A stretch of DNA of 64,000 nucleotides. It comes from Poriferisodalis sp963663635 (GTDB taxonomy: Bacteria > Actinomycetota > Acidimicrobiia > Acidimicrobiales > Poriferisodalaceae). The stretch covers positions 1 through 64,000 of the forward strand of contig CAXXMY010000007.1 of the NCBI GenBank assembly GCA_963663635.2, given 5' to 3'. Shown piece after piece: positions 8,187-17,491 of this stretch (position 1 is its first letter; each line of letters begins with the position of its first letter). The notes beneath the pieces were generated by a model. It ran no database searches. It saw nothing but the letters and a program-made list of their open reading frames with translations, and was not told where the DNA came from. The position numbers were made by a program, and so were the translations under genes.

Positions 8187-9497
8187 ATGGCACTGACAGT
8201 GCAGAGCTCACCGGCGACGAACGACTACCGGCAAATCGTGCAGGACGACCGGATCCACGGAAGCCTCTATACCGACCCAATCGTCTTTGCGGACGAGATG
8301 GAACGCATCTTCACCAACGGCTGGGTCTTCGTGGGCCACGAGTCCGAAGTGCCCGACGAGGGCAACTGGGTTGCTCGCCGCCTTGGCACCGAACCGGTCC
8401 TGATGGTGCGCAACCGCGACGGCGGCATCAGCGTGGTCGCGAACCGCTGCGCCCACCGGGGCACCACCCTGTGCCCCCAGAACGAGGGCACCAATCGCAA
8501 CTTCCGCTGCCCATACCACGGTTGGACCTACGACCTCGACGGCACGCTGCTGGGCGTGCCAGGACCGAAGGGATTCCACAAGGACACCGCCGATCTGGGC
8601 CTCGACCGGCCAGGGCAGGTCGACGACTACCGCGGGTTCGTGTTCGCCAACCGCAGCGGCACAGCAGGAACCTTGGCCGAGCACCTCGGTGCCGGTGGCA
8701 CCGACCTGATCGACCGTGCGTCGAACATGTCGCCCACCGGTCGGGTTCGCCTGAGCGCCGGCTGGATCGGCCAGCGGATCGACTCGAACTGGAAGATGTG
8801 GCCAGAGAGCGACAACGACGGATACCACCTCAATTTCACCCACGCGTCGATGGCGCAGGCGATCCCGGACACCTACTACGACGAGATCGTCATGGGCGGC
8901 GAAGGGGCCTCCGATTCAGTGACACGGGCCTACGACGGGGGCCACATCGAGCTGGATTTCCGTCGTGGCTACACGACCGAACTTGCCTGGCTCGGAACCA
9001 AGCGTGAGAAGGTCACCGACTACTGCGACGCACTGGAGCGTTCGGTTGGCACCGACAAGGCGCAGACGATCCTGTGGGACGGACCGCCGCACGCCCTGGT
9101 GTTTCCCAACCTGTTCCTCGCCGAGATGAACATCGCCCGGATCGAACCGCTTGCGCCGGGCGTCACCGTGCACCATCACACGCCGCTGCTGGTCGAAGGC
9201 ACTGACGAGAGCGTCAACCGTCGGCTCGTGCTGCAGTCCGAGGCAGCGATGGGCCCTGCATCGTTCTTCCTCACCGACGACGCGGTGATCGCCGAGCGCA
9301 TGCACCGTGCCTTCGAAGGAGCCGTCGTTGGTGACGACGGGTGGATCGATCTCAGCCGGGGCCTCCTGCGTGAGCACACAGAGGACGGTCAGCGGTGGAG
9401 CGACATCACCGACGAGACCACCAATCGCGGCTTCTGGCACCACTACCGCGACGTCATGGCCAATGACATCGTGAACGGTCCCGCCAACGGAGTCTGA
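8187..9497 (+). CDS. Rieske aromatic-ring-hydroxylating dioxygenase, alpha subunit (copy 1)
   Basis: A 436-residue oxygenase alpha subunit. The Rieske [2Fe-2S] ligands are C88 and H90 (in CAHRG) and C108 and H111 (in CPYH). The mononuclear iron region is ESDNDGYHLNFTH near residues 210-222, supplying two His, with the bridging Asp. Such enzymes add O2 to rings or oxidise alkyl groups, fed by a reductase and ferredoxin not present nearby. ATG 8187 is preferred over the TTG at 8163 because AGGAGGA sits 6 bases before it. The stop is 12 bases (counted from T of TGA to A of ATG) upstream of the beta gene. It is paralogous to the gene at 10059. Confidence 0.95.
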   Translation: MALTVQSSPATNDYRQIVQDDRIHGSLYTDPIVFADEMERIFTNGWVFVGHESEVPDEGNWVARRLGTEPVLMVRNRDGGISVVANRCAHRGTTLCPQNEGTNRNFRCPYHGWTYDLDGTLLGVPGPKGFHKDTADLGLDRPGQVDDYRGFVFANRSGTAGTLAEHLGAGGTDLIDRASNMSPTGRVRLSAGWIGQRIDSNWKMWPESDNDGYHLNFTHASMAQAIPDTYYDEIVMGGEGASDSVTRAYDGGHIELDFRRGYTTELAWLGTKREKVTDYCDALERSVGTDKAQTILWDGPPHALVFPNLFLAEMNIARIEPLAPGVTVHHHTPLLVEGTDESVNRRLVLQSEAAMGPASFFLTDDAVIAERMHRAFEGAVVGDDGWIDLSRGLLREHTEDGQRWSDITDETTNRGFWHHYRDVMANDIVNGPANGV

Positions 9498-9506
9498 GCA
9501 GCCGCC

Positions 9507-10001
9507 ATGGACCGTGTCGACGAGGCAACGCGCCGCGACATCGAGGCGTTCGTTTATCGCGAGGCGCGCCTCGCCGATGAATCCCGCTACGGCGAGTGGG
9601 AAGCGCTGGTCACCGACGACATGCACTATTGGGTGCCGTTCGGTCCCGGCAACTATGAGCCCGGCACCCGAGTCAGCTACATCAACGACAATCGGGCCCG
9701 CCTCGGCACGCGCATCCGCCAGCTGGCAACCGGCATCCACCACGCCCAGGATCCTCCGTCGTCGATGCGCCGGGTCGTGTCGAACATCGAGATCCTCAGC
9801 ACCGACGGCGACGAGTTCGAGGTCGGCAGCAACTTCGTGCTCTACGAACATGCGGTGCAAGCCACGGGACACCTACGGCTGTGGGCAGGACGGGCAACGC
9901 ACCGTCTGCGGCACACACCCGATGGCCTGCGCATGGCGGCCAAGAAGGTGGAGCTTGTGAACTCCACCTCGCCGCTGCCGAACCTGGCCTTCATCATCTA
10001 G
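9507..10001 (+). CDS. Rieske dioxygenase beta subunit (copy 1)
   Basis: A 164-residue SnoaL/NTF2-fold beta subunit that assembles with the alpha subunit into a hexamer and has mainly structural roles. Recognisable blocks are ADESRYGEWEAL near the N-terminus, DDMHYWVPF, and SNFVLYEHA in the second half, ending in LPNLAFII. It follows alpha copy 1 at once. It is a clear paralogue of the gene at 11447 (same start DEATRRDIE/DEATRREIE and same end). Confidence 0.92.
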   Translation: MDRVDEATRRDIEAFVYREARLADESRYGEWEALVTDDMHYWVPFGPGNYEPGTRVSYINDNRARLGTRIRQLATGIHHAQDPPSSMRRVVSNIEILSTDGDEFEVGSNFVLYEHAVQATGHLRLWAGRATHRLRHTPDGLRMAAKKVELVNSTSPLPNLAFII

Positions 10002-10058
10002 CCGTGCCCTCGGCCCGCTTCTGACGTCATCGGACGGGCGGGAGTAGTCTCGAACGTG

Positions 10059-11615
10059 ATGGTGTTAGCCGCCGAGACGCCGATCGTTGGCACCGGCAGG
10101 GACTACACGCACCTGGTGCAGGACTACCGCGTGCACGGAAGCCTGTACACCGACCCGTCCGTCTTCGCCGACGAGATGAAGCACATCTTCACCGACGGCT
10201 GGGTATTCGTGGGCCACGAGTCCGAGATTCCCAATGGCGGCGACTGGGTTGCTCGACGGCTCGGCACTGAACGAGTGCTGATGGCTCGCACGCCCGAGGG
10301 CGAGATCAGCGTCGTAGCGAACCGATGCGCGCACCGGGGCACGACCCTGTGTCCCCAATCGGAAGGCAACAATCGCAACTTCCGCTGCCCATACCACGCA
10401 TGGACCTACGCCCTCGACGGGACGCTGCTGGGAGCGCCGTTCCCGCAAGGATTCCGAAACGGGAAGCCCGATGTGCGCCTCGACCAGCCCGGCCAGATCG
10501 GCATCTACCGGGGATTCGTGTTCGCAAACCAGAGCGGCACCGCCGGGCCGCTGAGCGAGCACCTCGGTCCCGGAGGCAGCGACCTGCTCGATCGTGCGGC
10601 AGATATGTCGCCCACCGGCCGGCTGCAGCTCAACGGCGGCTGGATCGGACAGCGGGTCGATTCCAATTGGAAGATGTGGCCCGAGAGCGACAACGACGGC
10701 TACCACATCATCTTCGCCCACGAGTCGCTGGCGTCGTCGCTGCTGGCCGGAAGCCAGTACGAAGACGTCATCCTCGAAGGCGAAGGGCGGACGAAGTCGG
10801 TGGCTCGCGACTACGGCGGCGGTCACGTCGAGCTGGACTTTCGCAAGAGCTACACCACCGAGTTGGCGTGGCTCGGAGCACCCCGCGGCAAGGTCAGTGC
10901 CTATTGCGACGATCTCGAGGACGCCTACGGCGTTGAGAAGGCGAAGTCGATCATGTGGGACGGGCCGCCGCACGCCTTCGTGTTCCCCAACCTTTTCCTC
11001 GGCGAGATGAACATCGCGCGGATCGACCCGCTGGCACCCGGGCTGACGGAGCACCATCACACGCCGCTGTTGGTGGAGACCTCTGACCCCGGCATCAACC
11101 GGCGGGTGGTCCTGCAGTCCGAGGCGGCGATGGGGCCAGCGTCGTTCTTCCTTCCAGAGGACGTGGTCATCGCCGAACGGATGCACCGGGCGTTCGATGT
11201 CGGCGGTGCCACGGACCTCCATGGGCACACCGAACGCGGCTGGGTCGAGCTTGGCCGCGGTATCGAGCGTGAGCAGAGCGGCGGCGGCCAGCGCTGGAGC
11301 GATGTCACTGACGAGACCACCAGTCGCGGTTTCTGGCATCACTACCGCTGCGTCATGTCCGGATCGGCGACGTCGGGACCTGCCGAGGGGAATGGCGCAG
11401 CCCCGCCAACGGATCGTCGGGCAACGGTCAAGGCTGATCAGCGACGATGCCGGCCGTCGACGAGGCCACGCGGCGCGAGATCGAGGAATTCCTCTACCAC
11501 GAGGCTGTGCTCGCGGATGAGTCCCGGTACGAAGACTGGGTGGCGCTGGTCACCGACGACATTCACTACTGGGTGCCGTTCGGGGCCGGTGACTACGAGC
11601 CGGGCTCCCGGGTGA
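10059..11615 (+). CDS. Rieske dioxygenase alpha subunit (copy 2), C-terminal frameshift
   Basis: A second alpha subunit, strongly similar along its length to copy 1, with the Rieske ligands (CAHRG and CPYHAW) and the iron segment ESDNDGYHIIFAHE intact. The frame reads 518 codons because it runs about 60 codons past the expected end and through the first 169 bases of the beta gene in another frame. The TGA at 11435-11437 lies at the same distance from the next ATG as the real stop of copy 1 does, but is one base out of frame. A one-base indel, or a sequencing error in G4 or C4 runs near 11392-11406, is the simple explanation. The expected protein would end at 11437. The start could be GTG 10056 instead of ATG 10059; TAGTCT at 10045-10050 is a candidate -10. 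Confidence 0.88.
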   Translation: MVLAAETPIVGTGRDYTHLVQDYRVHGSLYTDPSVFADEMKHIFTDGWVFVGHESEIPNGGDWVARRLGTERVLMARTPEGEISVVANRCAHRGTTLCPQSEGNNRNFRCPYHAWTYALDGTLLGAPFPQGFRNGKPDVRLDQPGQIGIYRGFVFANQSGTAGPLSEHLGPGGSDLLDRAADMSPTGRLQLNGGWIGQRVDSNWKMWPESDNDGYHIIFAHESLASSLLAGSQYEDVILEGEGRTKSVARDYGGGHVELDFRKSYTTELAWLGAPRGKVSAYCDDLEDAYGVEKAKSIMWDGPPHAFVFPNLFLGEMNIARIDPLAPGLTEHHHTPLLVETSDPGINRRVVLQSEAAMGPASFFLPEDVVIAERMHRAFDVGGATDLHGHTERGWVELGRGIEREQSGGGQRWSDVTDETTSRGFWHHYRCVMSGSATSGPAEGNGAAPPTDRRATVKADQRRCRPSTRPRGARSRNSSTTRLCSRMSPGTKTGWRWSPTTFTTGCRSGPVTTSRAPG

Positions 11616-11965
11616 GCTTCCTCAATGACAATCGCAACCGGCTGAGAACCCGCATCCAGCAGTTGATGAGCGGACGGCGCTACTCACAGGTACCGAAGTC
11701 GCCGATGCGGCGCGTCATCTCGAACATTCAGATCCTCGCCGTCCATCCCGGCGACAACGGCGACGGCGACGGCGACGAGTACGAAGTGGGCAGCAACTTC
11801 GTCCTGTACGAACACGCCGTACAGGCAACCAACGACATGCGTATCTGGGTGGGTCGCACCACCCATCGCCTGCGCCGCACCGACGAGGGCCTGCGCATCG
11901 CTGCGAAGAAGGTCGAGCTCGTCAACTCCACCTCGGCGTTGCCGAACATGGCGTTCATCATCTGA
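11447..11965 (+). CDS. Rieske dioxygenase beta subunit (copy 2)
   Basis: A 172-residue SnoaL-fold beta subunit, paralogue of the one at 9507. It differs mainly by a short acidic insert NGDGDGDEY coded by a GGCGAC-type repeat at about 11749-11778, where copy 1 has a shorter TDGDEF stretch. The core blocks DDIHYWVPFG, SNFVLYEHAVQA and the end ALPNMAFII are all present. The gene itself looks intact; its start lies inside the extended frame of alpha copy 2. Confidence 0.92.
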   Translation: MPAVDEATRREIEEFLYHEAVLADESRYEDWVALVTDDIHYWVPFGAGDYEPGSRVSFLNDNRNRLRTRIQQLMSGRRYSQVPKSPMRRVISNIQILAVHPGDNGDGDGDEYEVGSNFVLYEHAVQATNDMRIWVGRTTHRLRRTDEGLRIAAKKVELVNSTSALPNMAFII

Positions 11966-11973
11966 GCGACGCG

Positions 11974-13161
11974 ATGATGGACCAATCCTGCATCGTCGGT
12001 GTCGGCGAGACCGCATTCGTGCGGGGCTCGGGCCGAACAGTGCTCAGCCAGGTGGCCGAGGCCTGCCAGCGTGCGACGGCCGACGCCGGGCTGGTTCCCA
12101 GCGACGTCGACGGATTGGTGCTTTCCGGGAACAAGGTGTTCAGCGAGGCCCTGGCAGCCACCATCGGCATGGACAACCTCACGTACTCGGTGTCGCTGCA
12201 TCACGGGGGCGCCAATCCCGTCGCCGCGCTCCAGAGCGCAGCGATGGCCGTCACCACGGGCGTTGCGTCGGCAGTGCTCGTCCCCTACGGCTGGAACGGC
12301 TACTCCGAGACGCGCATCAGCCGAGGCCCCGACGGCGGATCCGAAACCGTCGCTGCATCGAGCGCGGAGCCTGTGACCGGCGACGACACCATGAGCGCGG
12401 CGGTTCTGAACGCATACGCGCCGATGGGCGTCTTCGCTCCCGTGCAGTTCTACAGCTGGCTTGCAACACGCCACAGTGAGTTGTACGGGATCACACCCGA
12501 GCACACCGCAGAGATCGCGCTTTTGAGCAGATCGAACGCTCAGTCCAACCCCAAGGCATACATGCGTGGGCGGCCGCTGACGCTTGAGGACTACCTCGCG
12601 TCGCCGATGATCTCCTCGCCACTGCGGATGTTCGACTGCTGCCTGGAAACCGACGGCGCATGCGCTGTCGTGGTGACCTCCGCCGAACGCGCACGAGACC
12701 TGCCGCACACACCCGTGTACATCAGCGGTGTCGCCGAAGGCCATCCGTACCCAGCCGACGAGTTCGAAAGCCGCGCCGACATCGCCGACATCGGGCTTGC
12801 CCGCGCTGCGCCTCGGGCCTTTGCCATGGCCGACGTCACGCCGGCCGATCTGGATTTCGCCCAGATCTACGACTGCTTCACCTACGTCGTGCTGCTTCAG
12901 CTCGAGGCGCTGGGACTGTGCGGCACTGGCGAGGTGGGCGACTACGTGAGCGGCGGCCGTCTGCGAATCGACGGCGAGCTGCCGATCAACACCCACGGCG
13001 GCCTGCACTCCGAGGCGCACGTCGAGAGCCTCAACCACGTCGTCGAAGCCGTGCGCCAGCTGCGCCACGAAGCCGACTTGCAGGTGGACGGCTGCGAAGT
13101 CGGGCTCGTGACCGGCTGGGGCAACTTCGCCGAGGGCTCCGCCGCGATCCTGCGCAGGTGA
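11974..13161 (+). CDS. Thiolase-like protein (lipid-transfer/Ltp2-like aldolase candidate)
   Basis: A 395-residue thiolase-fold protein. The segment where degradative thiolases carry the nucleophilic Cys reads SLHHGGANPVAAL, without Cys; the C-terminal His block NTHGGLHSEAH is present. Loss of this Cys is a feature of Ltp2-type proteins, which act with DUF35 partners as retro-aldolases on side-chain CoA thioesters in steroid degradation. The next gene is exactly such a DUF35 protein, 8 bases downstream. The assignment as aldolase is inference from these two points. The start may be ATG 11974 or the ATG one codon later. Confidence 0.85.
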   Translation: MMDQSCIVGVGETAFVRGSGRTVLSQVAEACQRATADAGLVPSDVDGLVLSGNKVFSEALAATIGMDNLTYSVSLHHGGANPVAALQSAAMAVTTGVASAVLVPYGWNGYSETRISRGPDGGSETVAASSAEPVTGDDTMSAAVLNAYAPMGVFAPVQFYSWLATRHSELYGITPEHTAEIALLSRSNAQSNPKAYMRGRPLTLEDYLASPMISSPLRMFDCCLETDGACAVVVTSAERARDLPHTPVYISGVAEGHPYPADEFESRADIADIGLARAAPRAFAMADVTPADLDFAQIYDCFTYVVLLQLEALGLCGTGEVGDYVSGGRLRIDGELPINTHGGLHSEAHVESLNHVVEAVRQLRHEADLQVDGCEVGLVTGWGNFAEGSAAILRR

Positions 13162-13169
13162 ACTCGACG

Positions 13170-13607
13170 ATGAGTGACTCTGCTGGCGCGGCCAAGTCCT
13201 CGGCTGAGTCCGATGGCGACAGCGCCAAGCCGCCGCCGCGTGGTGAAGGCCTCTGGGGCGAGTTCTTCGCGTTCTGCCGGCAGGGTGAATTGCGATTCCA
13301 GCGCTGTGGGGAATGCGGCAAGTGGAGGCACATGCCGCGCGAGGCGTGCAACGCCTGCGGCTCGACCGCGTGGGCCTGGGAGCCCTCCAGCAGGCACGGC
13401 CGCATCTACACCTGGACCGTGACGCACCGGGCCCTGCACCCCGGCTTCGCGGACGATGTTCCCTACGCAGCGGTCATCGCCGAGCTGGACGAGGGCGTGC
13501 GCATCACCGCCCAGGCTGACGGGATCGACCTCGCGGACCTGCGGCTCGGCCTGCCGGTGCAGGTCGTGCTGCACCACGACGGCACCTGCCGGATCGCCCC
13601 GCGCTGA
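13170..13607 (+). CDS. Zn-ribbon OB-fold protein (DUF35)
   Basis: A 145-residue DUF35 protein: N-terminal tail, then a helix around LWGEFFAFCRQGEL, a zinc ribbon with two Cys pairs (CGECG and CNACG, near residues 45-62) and a C-terminal OB fold that binds acyl-CoA. Start ATG 13170 is chosen because it opens the recognisable region 8 bases after the thiolase stop; the frame is open much further upstream in the antisense of real code. DUF35 proteins are obligatory partners of thiolase-like condensing or aldolase enzymes. It ends the plus-strand catabolic island and converges on the ABC transporter operon. Confidence 0.9.
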   Translation: MSDSAGAAKSSAESDGDSAKPPPRGEGLWGEFFAFCRQGELRFQRCGECGKWRHMPREACNACGSTAWAWEPSSRHGRIYTWTVTHRALHPGFADDVPYAAVIAELDEGVRITAQADGIDLADLRLGLPVQVVLHHDGTCRIAPR

Positions 13608-13626
13608 TCTGCAACTCAGGCCGGCG

Positions 13627-15219
13627 CTAAACCGATGCCAGCTTGTCGTTGCTGACGCCGGTCATCAGCAGCCCGATTCGGTCCGCCGTGGCCTCCGAGC
13701 GCGGCAGGTCGCACATGGCACGCCCCTGGAACAGCACGACAATGCGATCCGAGAGCTGTATGGCCTCGTCGAGATCCTCGCTGATGAGCAGGATCGCGGC
13801 GCCGGCGGCACGCTTGGCGAGCAAGCGCTCGTGGACGTACTCGGCTGCGCCGATGTCGATGCCGCGTGTGGGCTGCGCGACGATCAGCACCTCGGCGTCC
13901 GAGGAGAATTCCCGAGCGATCACGACTTTTTGGATGTTGCCGCCCGAGAGGTGCGAGGTCTGCGTGGCGATCGACGGCGTCTTGACGGCGAATCGCTTCA
14001 CAAGGTCCCGGCAGCGCTCCGCGATAGCGCGGAACTGCAGGAGTCCGGCGCGCACATAAGGCCGATGCTCGTACTCGACGAGCATCAGGTTTTCCGAGAC
14101 GGTCAGCTCCCCCACTGCACCGTGTCGCATGCGCTCCTCGGGAACGAACGCCACGCCTCGGCGCCGCACATGCTTCGGCGATGGCGTGTCGACCGGCACA
14201 CCGCCGACCTCGATCGATCCGGATTCTGCGGGCCGCAGCCCGAAGATCGCCTCGGCCAGCTCTCGCTGCCCGTTTCCTGACACGCCGGCAATCCCGACGA
14301 TCTCGCCGCCGGCGACCCGAACCGAGAAGTCGTGAAGCGCGACGTTGCCTCTGTCGCCGCGGACGCGCAGCCCGTTCACGACCAGGCGGTCGTCGCCGGT
14401 CGGCTGGGGCGGCACCTCGCGTCCCAGCCGCACCTCCCGGCCCACCATCATCGAGGCCAGACCTTCCCGGGACGTCTGGTCTGGTGTCGTGCGACCGACG
14501 ACGCGGCCGTCCCGCAGCACCGTGATCTCATCAGAGATCTCCATGACCTCGGCCAGCTTGTGGGAGATGAAAATGAGGCCGCGTCCCTCGTCGGTCAGCG
14601 ACCGCAGCGTGGCGAACAGATCGGTGACCTCGGGCGGTGTGAGGACCGCTGTGGGCTCGTCGAGCACCAGCAGCCGAGCGTCGCGGTACAGCGCCTTGAG
14701 GATCTCGGCTCGTTGGCGCTCGCCGACCGCAAGCTGCCAGATGTACGCATCGGGATCGATCAAGAGGCCGTGCTGCTCGGAGACCTCAACAACGCGCCGG
14801 CGCACCAGCCCCATGTCGGCGAGGCCGCGCCGCCCACGTAATCCCAGCGCAACGTTCTCGGCGACGGTGAGCGTCGGGACCAGCATGAAGTGCTGGTGGA
14901 TCATGCCGATGCCGTGGCGAATGGCGTCCGCCGGCGAGGTCACCTCGATTCGGTTGCCCTGAATCGAGACGGTGCCCTCATCGGGTCGGTAGAGCCCGTA
15001 CAGGATCTTGACGAGCGTGCTCTTTCCCGCGCCGTTCTCGCCGAGCAGCGTGTGCACGTGCCCCGGCTGAACCACAAGATCGACGTCCTCGTTGGCGACA
15101 ACGCCCGGAAACCGCTTCGTGATGCCGCGCATCTCCAACATCGGCGGCGCCGGGGCCTGGCTCGATGCCGAGGCCCCGGCAGCCGACGTGCCGTCCGGTT
15201 GGTTCATTTTCTGTGCCAC
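13627..15219 (-). CDS. BMP-type nucleoside ABC importer, fused ATP-binding protein
   Basis: A 530-residue protein with two ABC domains, as in ribose/nucleoside importers (NupA/YufO type). The first domain has Walker A GENGAGKST near residue 58, and the second keeps a degenerate P-loop GVSGNGQRE and the signature LSGGNIQK near residue 430. It energises import. The start may be GTG 15219 or ATG 15207 (MNQPDG). It is the last gene of a minus-strand operon after two permeases and a lipoprotein. Confidence 0.93.
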   Translation of the reverse strand: MAQKMNQPDGTSAAGASASSQAPAPPMLEMRGITKRFPGVVANEDVDLVVQPGHVHTLLGENGAGKSTLVKILYGLYRPDEGTVSIQGNRIEVTSPADAIRHGIGMIHQHFMLVPTLTVAENVALGLRGRRGLADMGLVRRRVVEVSEQHGLLIDPDAYIWQLAVGERQRAEILKALYRDARLLVLDEPTAVLTPPEVTDLFATLRSLTDEGRGLIFISHKLAEVMEISDEITVLRDGRVVGRTTPDQTSREGLASMMVGREVRLGREVPPQPTGDDRLVVNGLRVRGDRGNVALHDFSVRVAGGEIVGIAGVSGNGQRELAEAIFGLRPAESGSIEVGGVPVDTPSPKHVRRRGVAFVPEERMRHGAVGELTVSENLMLVEYEHRPYVRAGLLQFRAIAERCRDLVKRFAVKTPSIATQTSHLSGGNIQKVVIAREFSSDAEVLIVAQPTRGIDIGAAEYVHERLLAKRAAGAAILLISEDLDEAIQLSDRIVVLFQGRAMCDLPRSEATADRIGLLMTGVSNDKLASV

Positions 15220-15288
15220 GGGTTCATCGACGGTCGTGCGTCACAGGTTCGTGCACTTCGCCGAGCTCCCGCAGCCAGAAAGAGCTGC

Positions 15289-16365
15289 CTACTCGATGCC
15301 AGTTGAGATCGAACCGTCGGCGATGCCTTCGGCGACCGCTTCGGCCGCAGCGCGGATCGCGCTGTCGAGGCCGTAGCCGTCGTTGAATTCGATCACGATG
15401 CCGCCATTGGCCAGCGTGGCGATCATCACTTCACCACCAAGGGTGCCCGCTTCGATCTTGTCGATCATGTCCGCGAGCAATGCCTCCCAGTGGTACACCT
15501 GCGACGCCACGACGATGTCTTCACCAAGCGCCGTCTGGTTGGCCTGTGTGCCGAACCAAGCGACGCCCTTTTCCTTGGCGACGCCGGTGGCGCCAACCAC
15601 CATTTGCGCAGAGCCCGTCAGCACGTCAGCGCCGTTGGAGATATGAGCCTCGGCCGCTTCTGCGGCAAGTAACACGTCGCTGAACGAGTCGGTGTACACG
15701 ATGTTGGTCTGGATCGACGGGTCTGTTGCAGCAACGCCAGCGGCGAAGCCGTCGACGTAGAGCTTCGCGTCGCCGACCGGGATCGGGCCGATGACGCCGA
15801 TCACGCCGGACGCAGTGATCCCCGCCGCGACAGTGCCCGCCACATAGCCGCCCTCATCGGAACGCACCGTGTAGGCGAACACGTTGTCGAGGCCCATGTA
15901 GTCCGCAGCAGTGCCCCAGGCGAAGGACGTGTCCGGGAAGTCCGGAGCGATCTCCCCGAGTGGGCCGCCGTATTGGCTGCCATGGGCGATCACCAGGTGG
16001 AAGCCCTCTTCTGCATAGCCCCGGATCGCCGCGGCCGCCTCCTCCACGATGAAGGTGCCGTCGGTGACCGCAACCTCGATCTCGCGGGTCGCTCCGACAG
16101 CGTTCACCGCGTCGACCATGCTCTGAGTAAACGCAAGGTCGTTACTGGCACTCGGCGCCACAATGGCGATTCGCAGCGGCTCCATTTCCTCGGTCGTCGG
16201 CGGCGAAACCGCTTGCTCAGTGGTCGGCGAGGATTCAGCGGCCTCGTCGGTACCGGTGCAGCCTGCAGCCAGCAGGACGAGCGCGAGGAGTGCCGTCAGC
16301 ATCGTTGGCAAGCGGCGACGTCCTCGAATTTTCCGAGCGCCCTTCGGCGCGGTGCATACAGGCAT
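15289..16365 (-). CDS. BMP family substrate-binding lipoprotein
   Basis: A 358-residue extracytoplasmic binding protein of the BMP/PnrA family, which binds purine nucleosides or related ligands. ATG 16365 is chosen because GGGAGG lies about 6 bases upstream and it gives a proper lipoprotein signal: basic residues, a hydrophobic stretch, then lipobox LLAAGC with Cys near residue 35. The frame is open for 59 more codons upstream. A Ser/Thr/Glu-rich linker follows the lipid Cys, then the binding domain starting RIAIVAPSA. It lies between the permease gene (194 bases) and the ATPase gene (69 bases). Confidence 0.93.
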   Translation of the reverse strand: MPVCTAPKGARKIRGRRRLPTMLTALLALVLLAAGCTGTDEAAESSPTTEQAVSPPTTEEMEPLRIAIVAPSASNDLAFTQSMVDAVNAVGATREIEVAVTDGTFIVEEAAAAIRGYAEEGFHLVIAHGSQYGGPLGEIAPDFPDTSFAWGTAADYMGLDNVFAYTVRSDEGGYVAGTVAAGITASGVIGVIGPIPVGDAKLYVDGFAAGVAATDPSIQTNIVYTDSFSDVLLAAEAAEAHISNGADVLTGSAQMVVGATGVAKEKGVAWFGTQANQTALGEDIVVASQVYHWEALLADMIDKIEAGTLGGEVMIATLANGGIVIEFNDGYGLDSAIRAAAEAVAEGIADGSISTGIE

Positions 16366-16558
16366 GTAGTCCTCCCAGACTGTTCCGGCCAGAAGCAGCG
16401 CCCCGTGGGCGCTGTCCGCAGCAGACCGCGGCCTCCGACTGCCCCGCGATGCTAGGGCAACCTCGGCACCAGTGATGCCGCCCGCAGTCAACATCGGATT
16501 CCGTGCGTGTGTCGAGCGTGTCACGGCGATATCCGGGCGCATTTCTCCCGCTAGGCCT

Positions 16559-17491
16559 CTACCCGTCGCGTTCGAACGGCACCGTCAAGGCGGCCGGTGC
16601 TCCGATGCGGCGGCTCACCAAGACGAGGACCACGATGGTGAGCACTGCGGGAGCCATTGCAGCGATTGTCGAAGTCGCTCCCACGATGATTCCGAGCGTC
16701 TTGAGTTGCAGCACTGTGGACGACACGACGCCGAACAGCAGCGCCCCGGCCATCACACCGCTCGACCGCCAGGCCCCGAAATACACCAGCGCCACGGCGA
16801 TGAAGCCCTGGCCAGATGTGAGGTTCTGCTGGAAGATGCCAACGTCGAGGGCCAGCGCGCCGCCAGCGAGGCCTGCCATCACATTGCCAATGATGATTGC
16901 CCAGGTACGCACGACGTTCACGCGTACTCCGAGCGTGTCGGCTGCTTCGGGTGTCTCGCCGACGGCGCGGATGTTCAAGCCGAAGGTCGTCCGGTTCACC
17001 ACAAACCACACGACGGGGACCAGCGCGAACGCCACGTAGGTCAGCACACTGTGTTCGAACAGCACTTCCCCGACTACCGGCAGATCCGCGAGGCCAGGAA
17101 TCCGCGCTGAGCCGAGCCCGTCGATGGGGACCGGCGTGCCTACCTGCGTGCGGAACAGCAGATCCGTGAAGCCCAGACCGAACAAGAAGATGCCAATGCC
17201 GCTGATGCCTTGCGTGGCATGCATCACCACAGTGATGAATGCGTACACGATGCCCATTGCGGCACCGGCCGCCAGCGCTGCGAGGACGCCGGCCAGCGAA
17301 CTGCCGGTTCGCAGTGCGGTGATGTACGCGGCATACGCGCCGATGAGCATCACGCCTTCGACGCCGAGGTTCAGCACTCCGGAGCGTTGGCCGATGGTCT
17401 CGCCCAAGGCCGCGAACAGGAACGGCGTTGCCAGCCGGATGCCCGACGCGAGTGTGGCGACCAGCACGGTGGCAGTGAAGAAATCGCTCAC
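16559..17491 (-). CDS. BMP-type ABC transporter permease 2
   Basis: A 310-residue inner-membrane permease of the BPD_transp_2 (YufQ/NupC-like) family with about nine hydrophobic segments. The block GQRSGVLNLGVEGVML near residue 35 is the family signature. Its start overlaps the stop of permease 1 by 4 bases (17488-17491), showing translational coupling. A longer reading in a neighbouring frame (16551-17567) is Arg/His-rich and was rejected. Confidence 0.93.
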   Translation of the reverse strand: MSDFFTATVLVATLASGIRLATPFLFAALGETIGQRSGVLNLGVEGVMLIGAYAAYITALRTGSSLAGVLAALAAGAAMGIVYAFITVVMHATQGISGIGIFLFGLGFTDLLFRTQVGTPVPIDGLGSARIPGLADLPVVGEVLFEHSVLTYVAFALVPVVWFVVNRTTFGLNIRAVGETPEAADTLGVRVNVVRTWAIIIGNVMAGLAGGALALDVGIFQQNLTSGQGFIAVALVYFGAWRSSGVMAGALLFGVVSSTVLQLKTLGIIVGATSTIAAMAPAVLTIVVLVLVSRRIGAPAALTVPFERDG

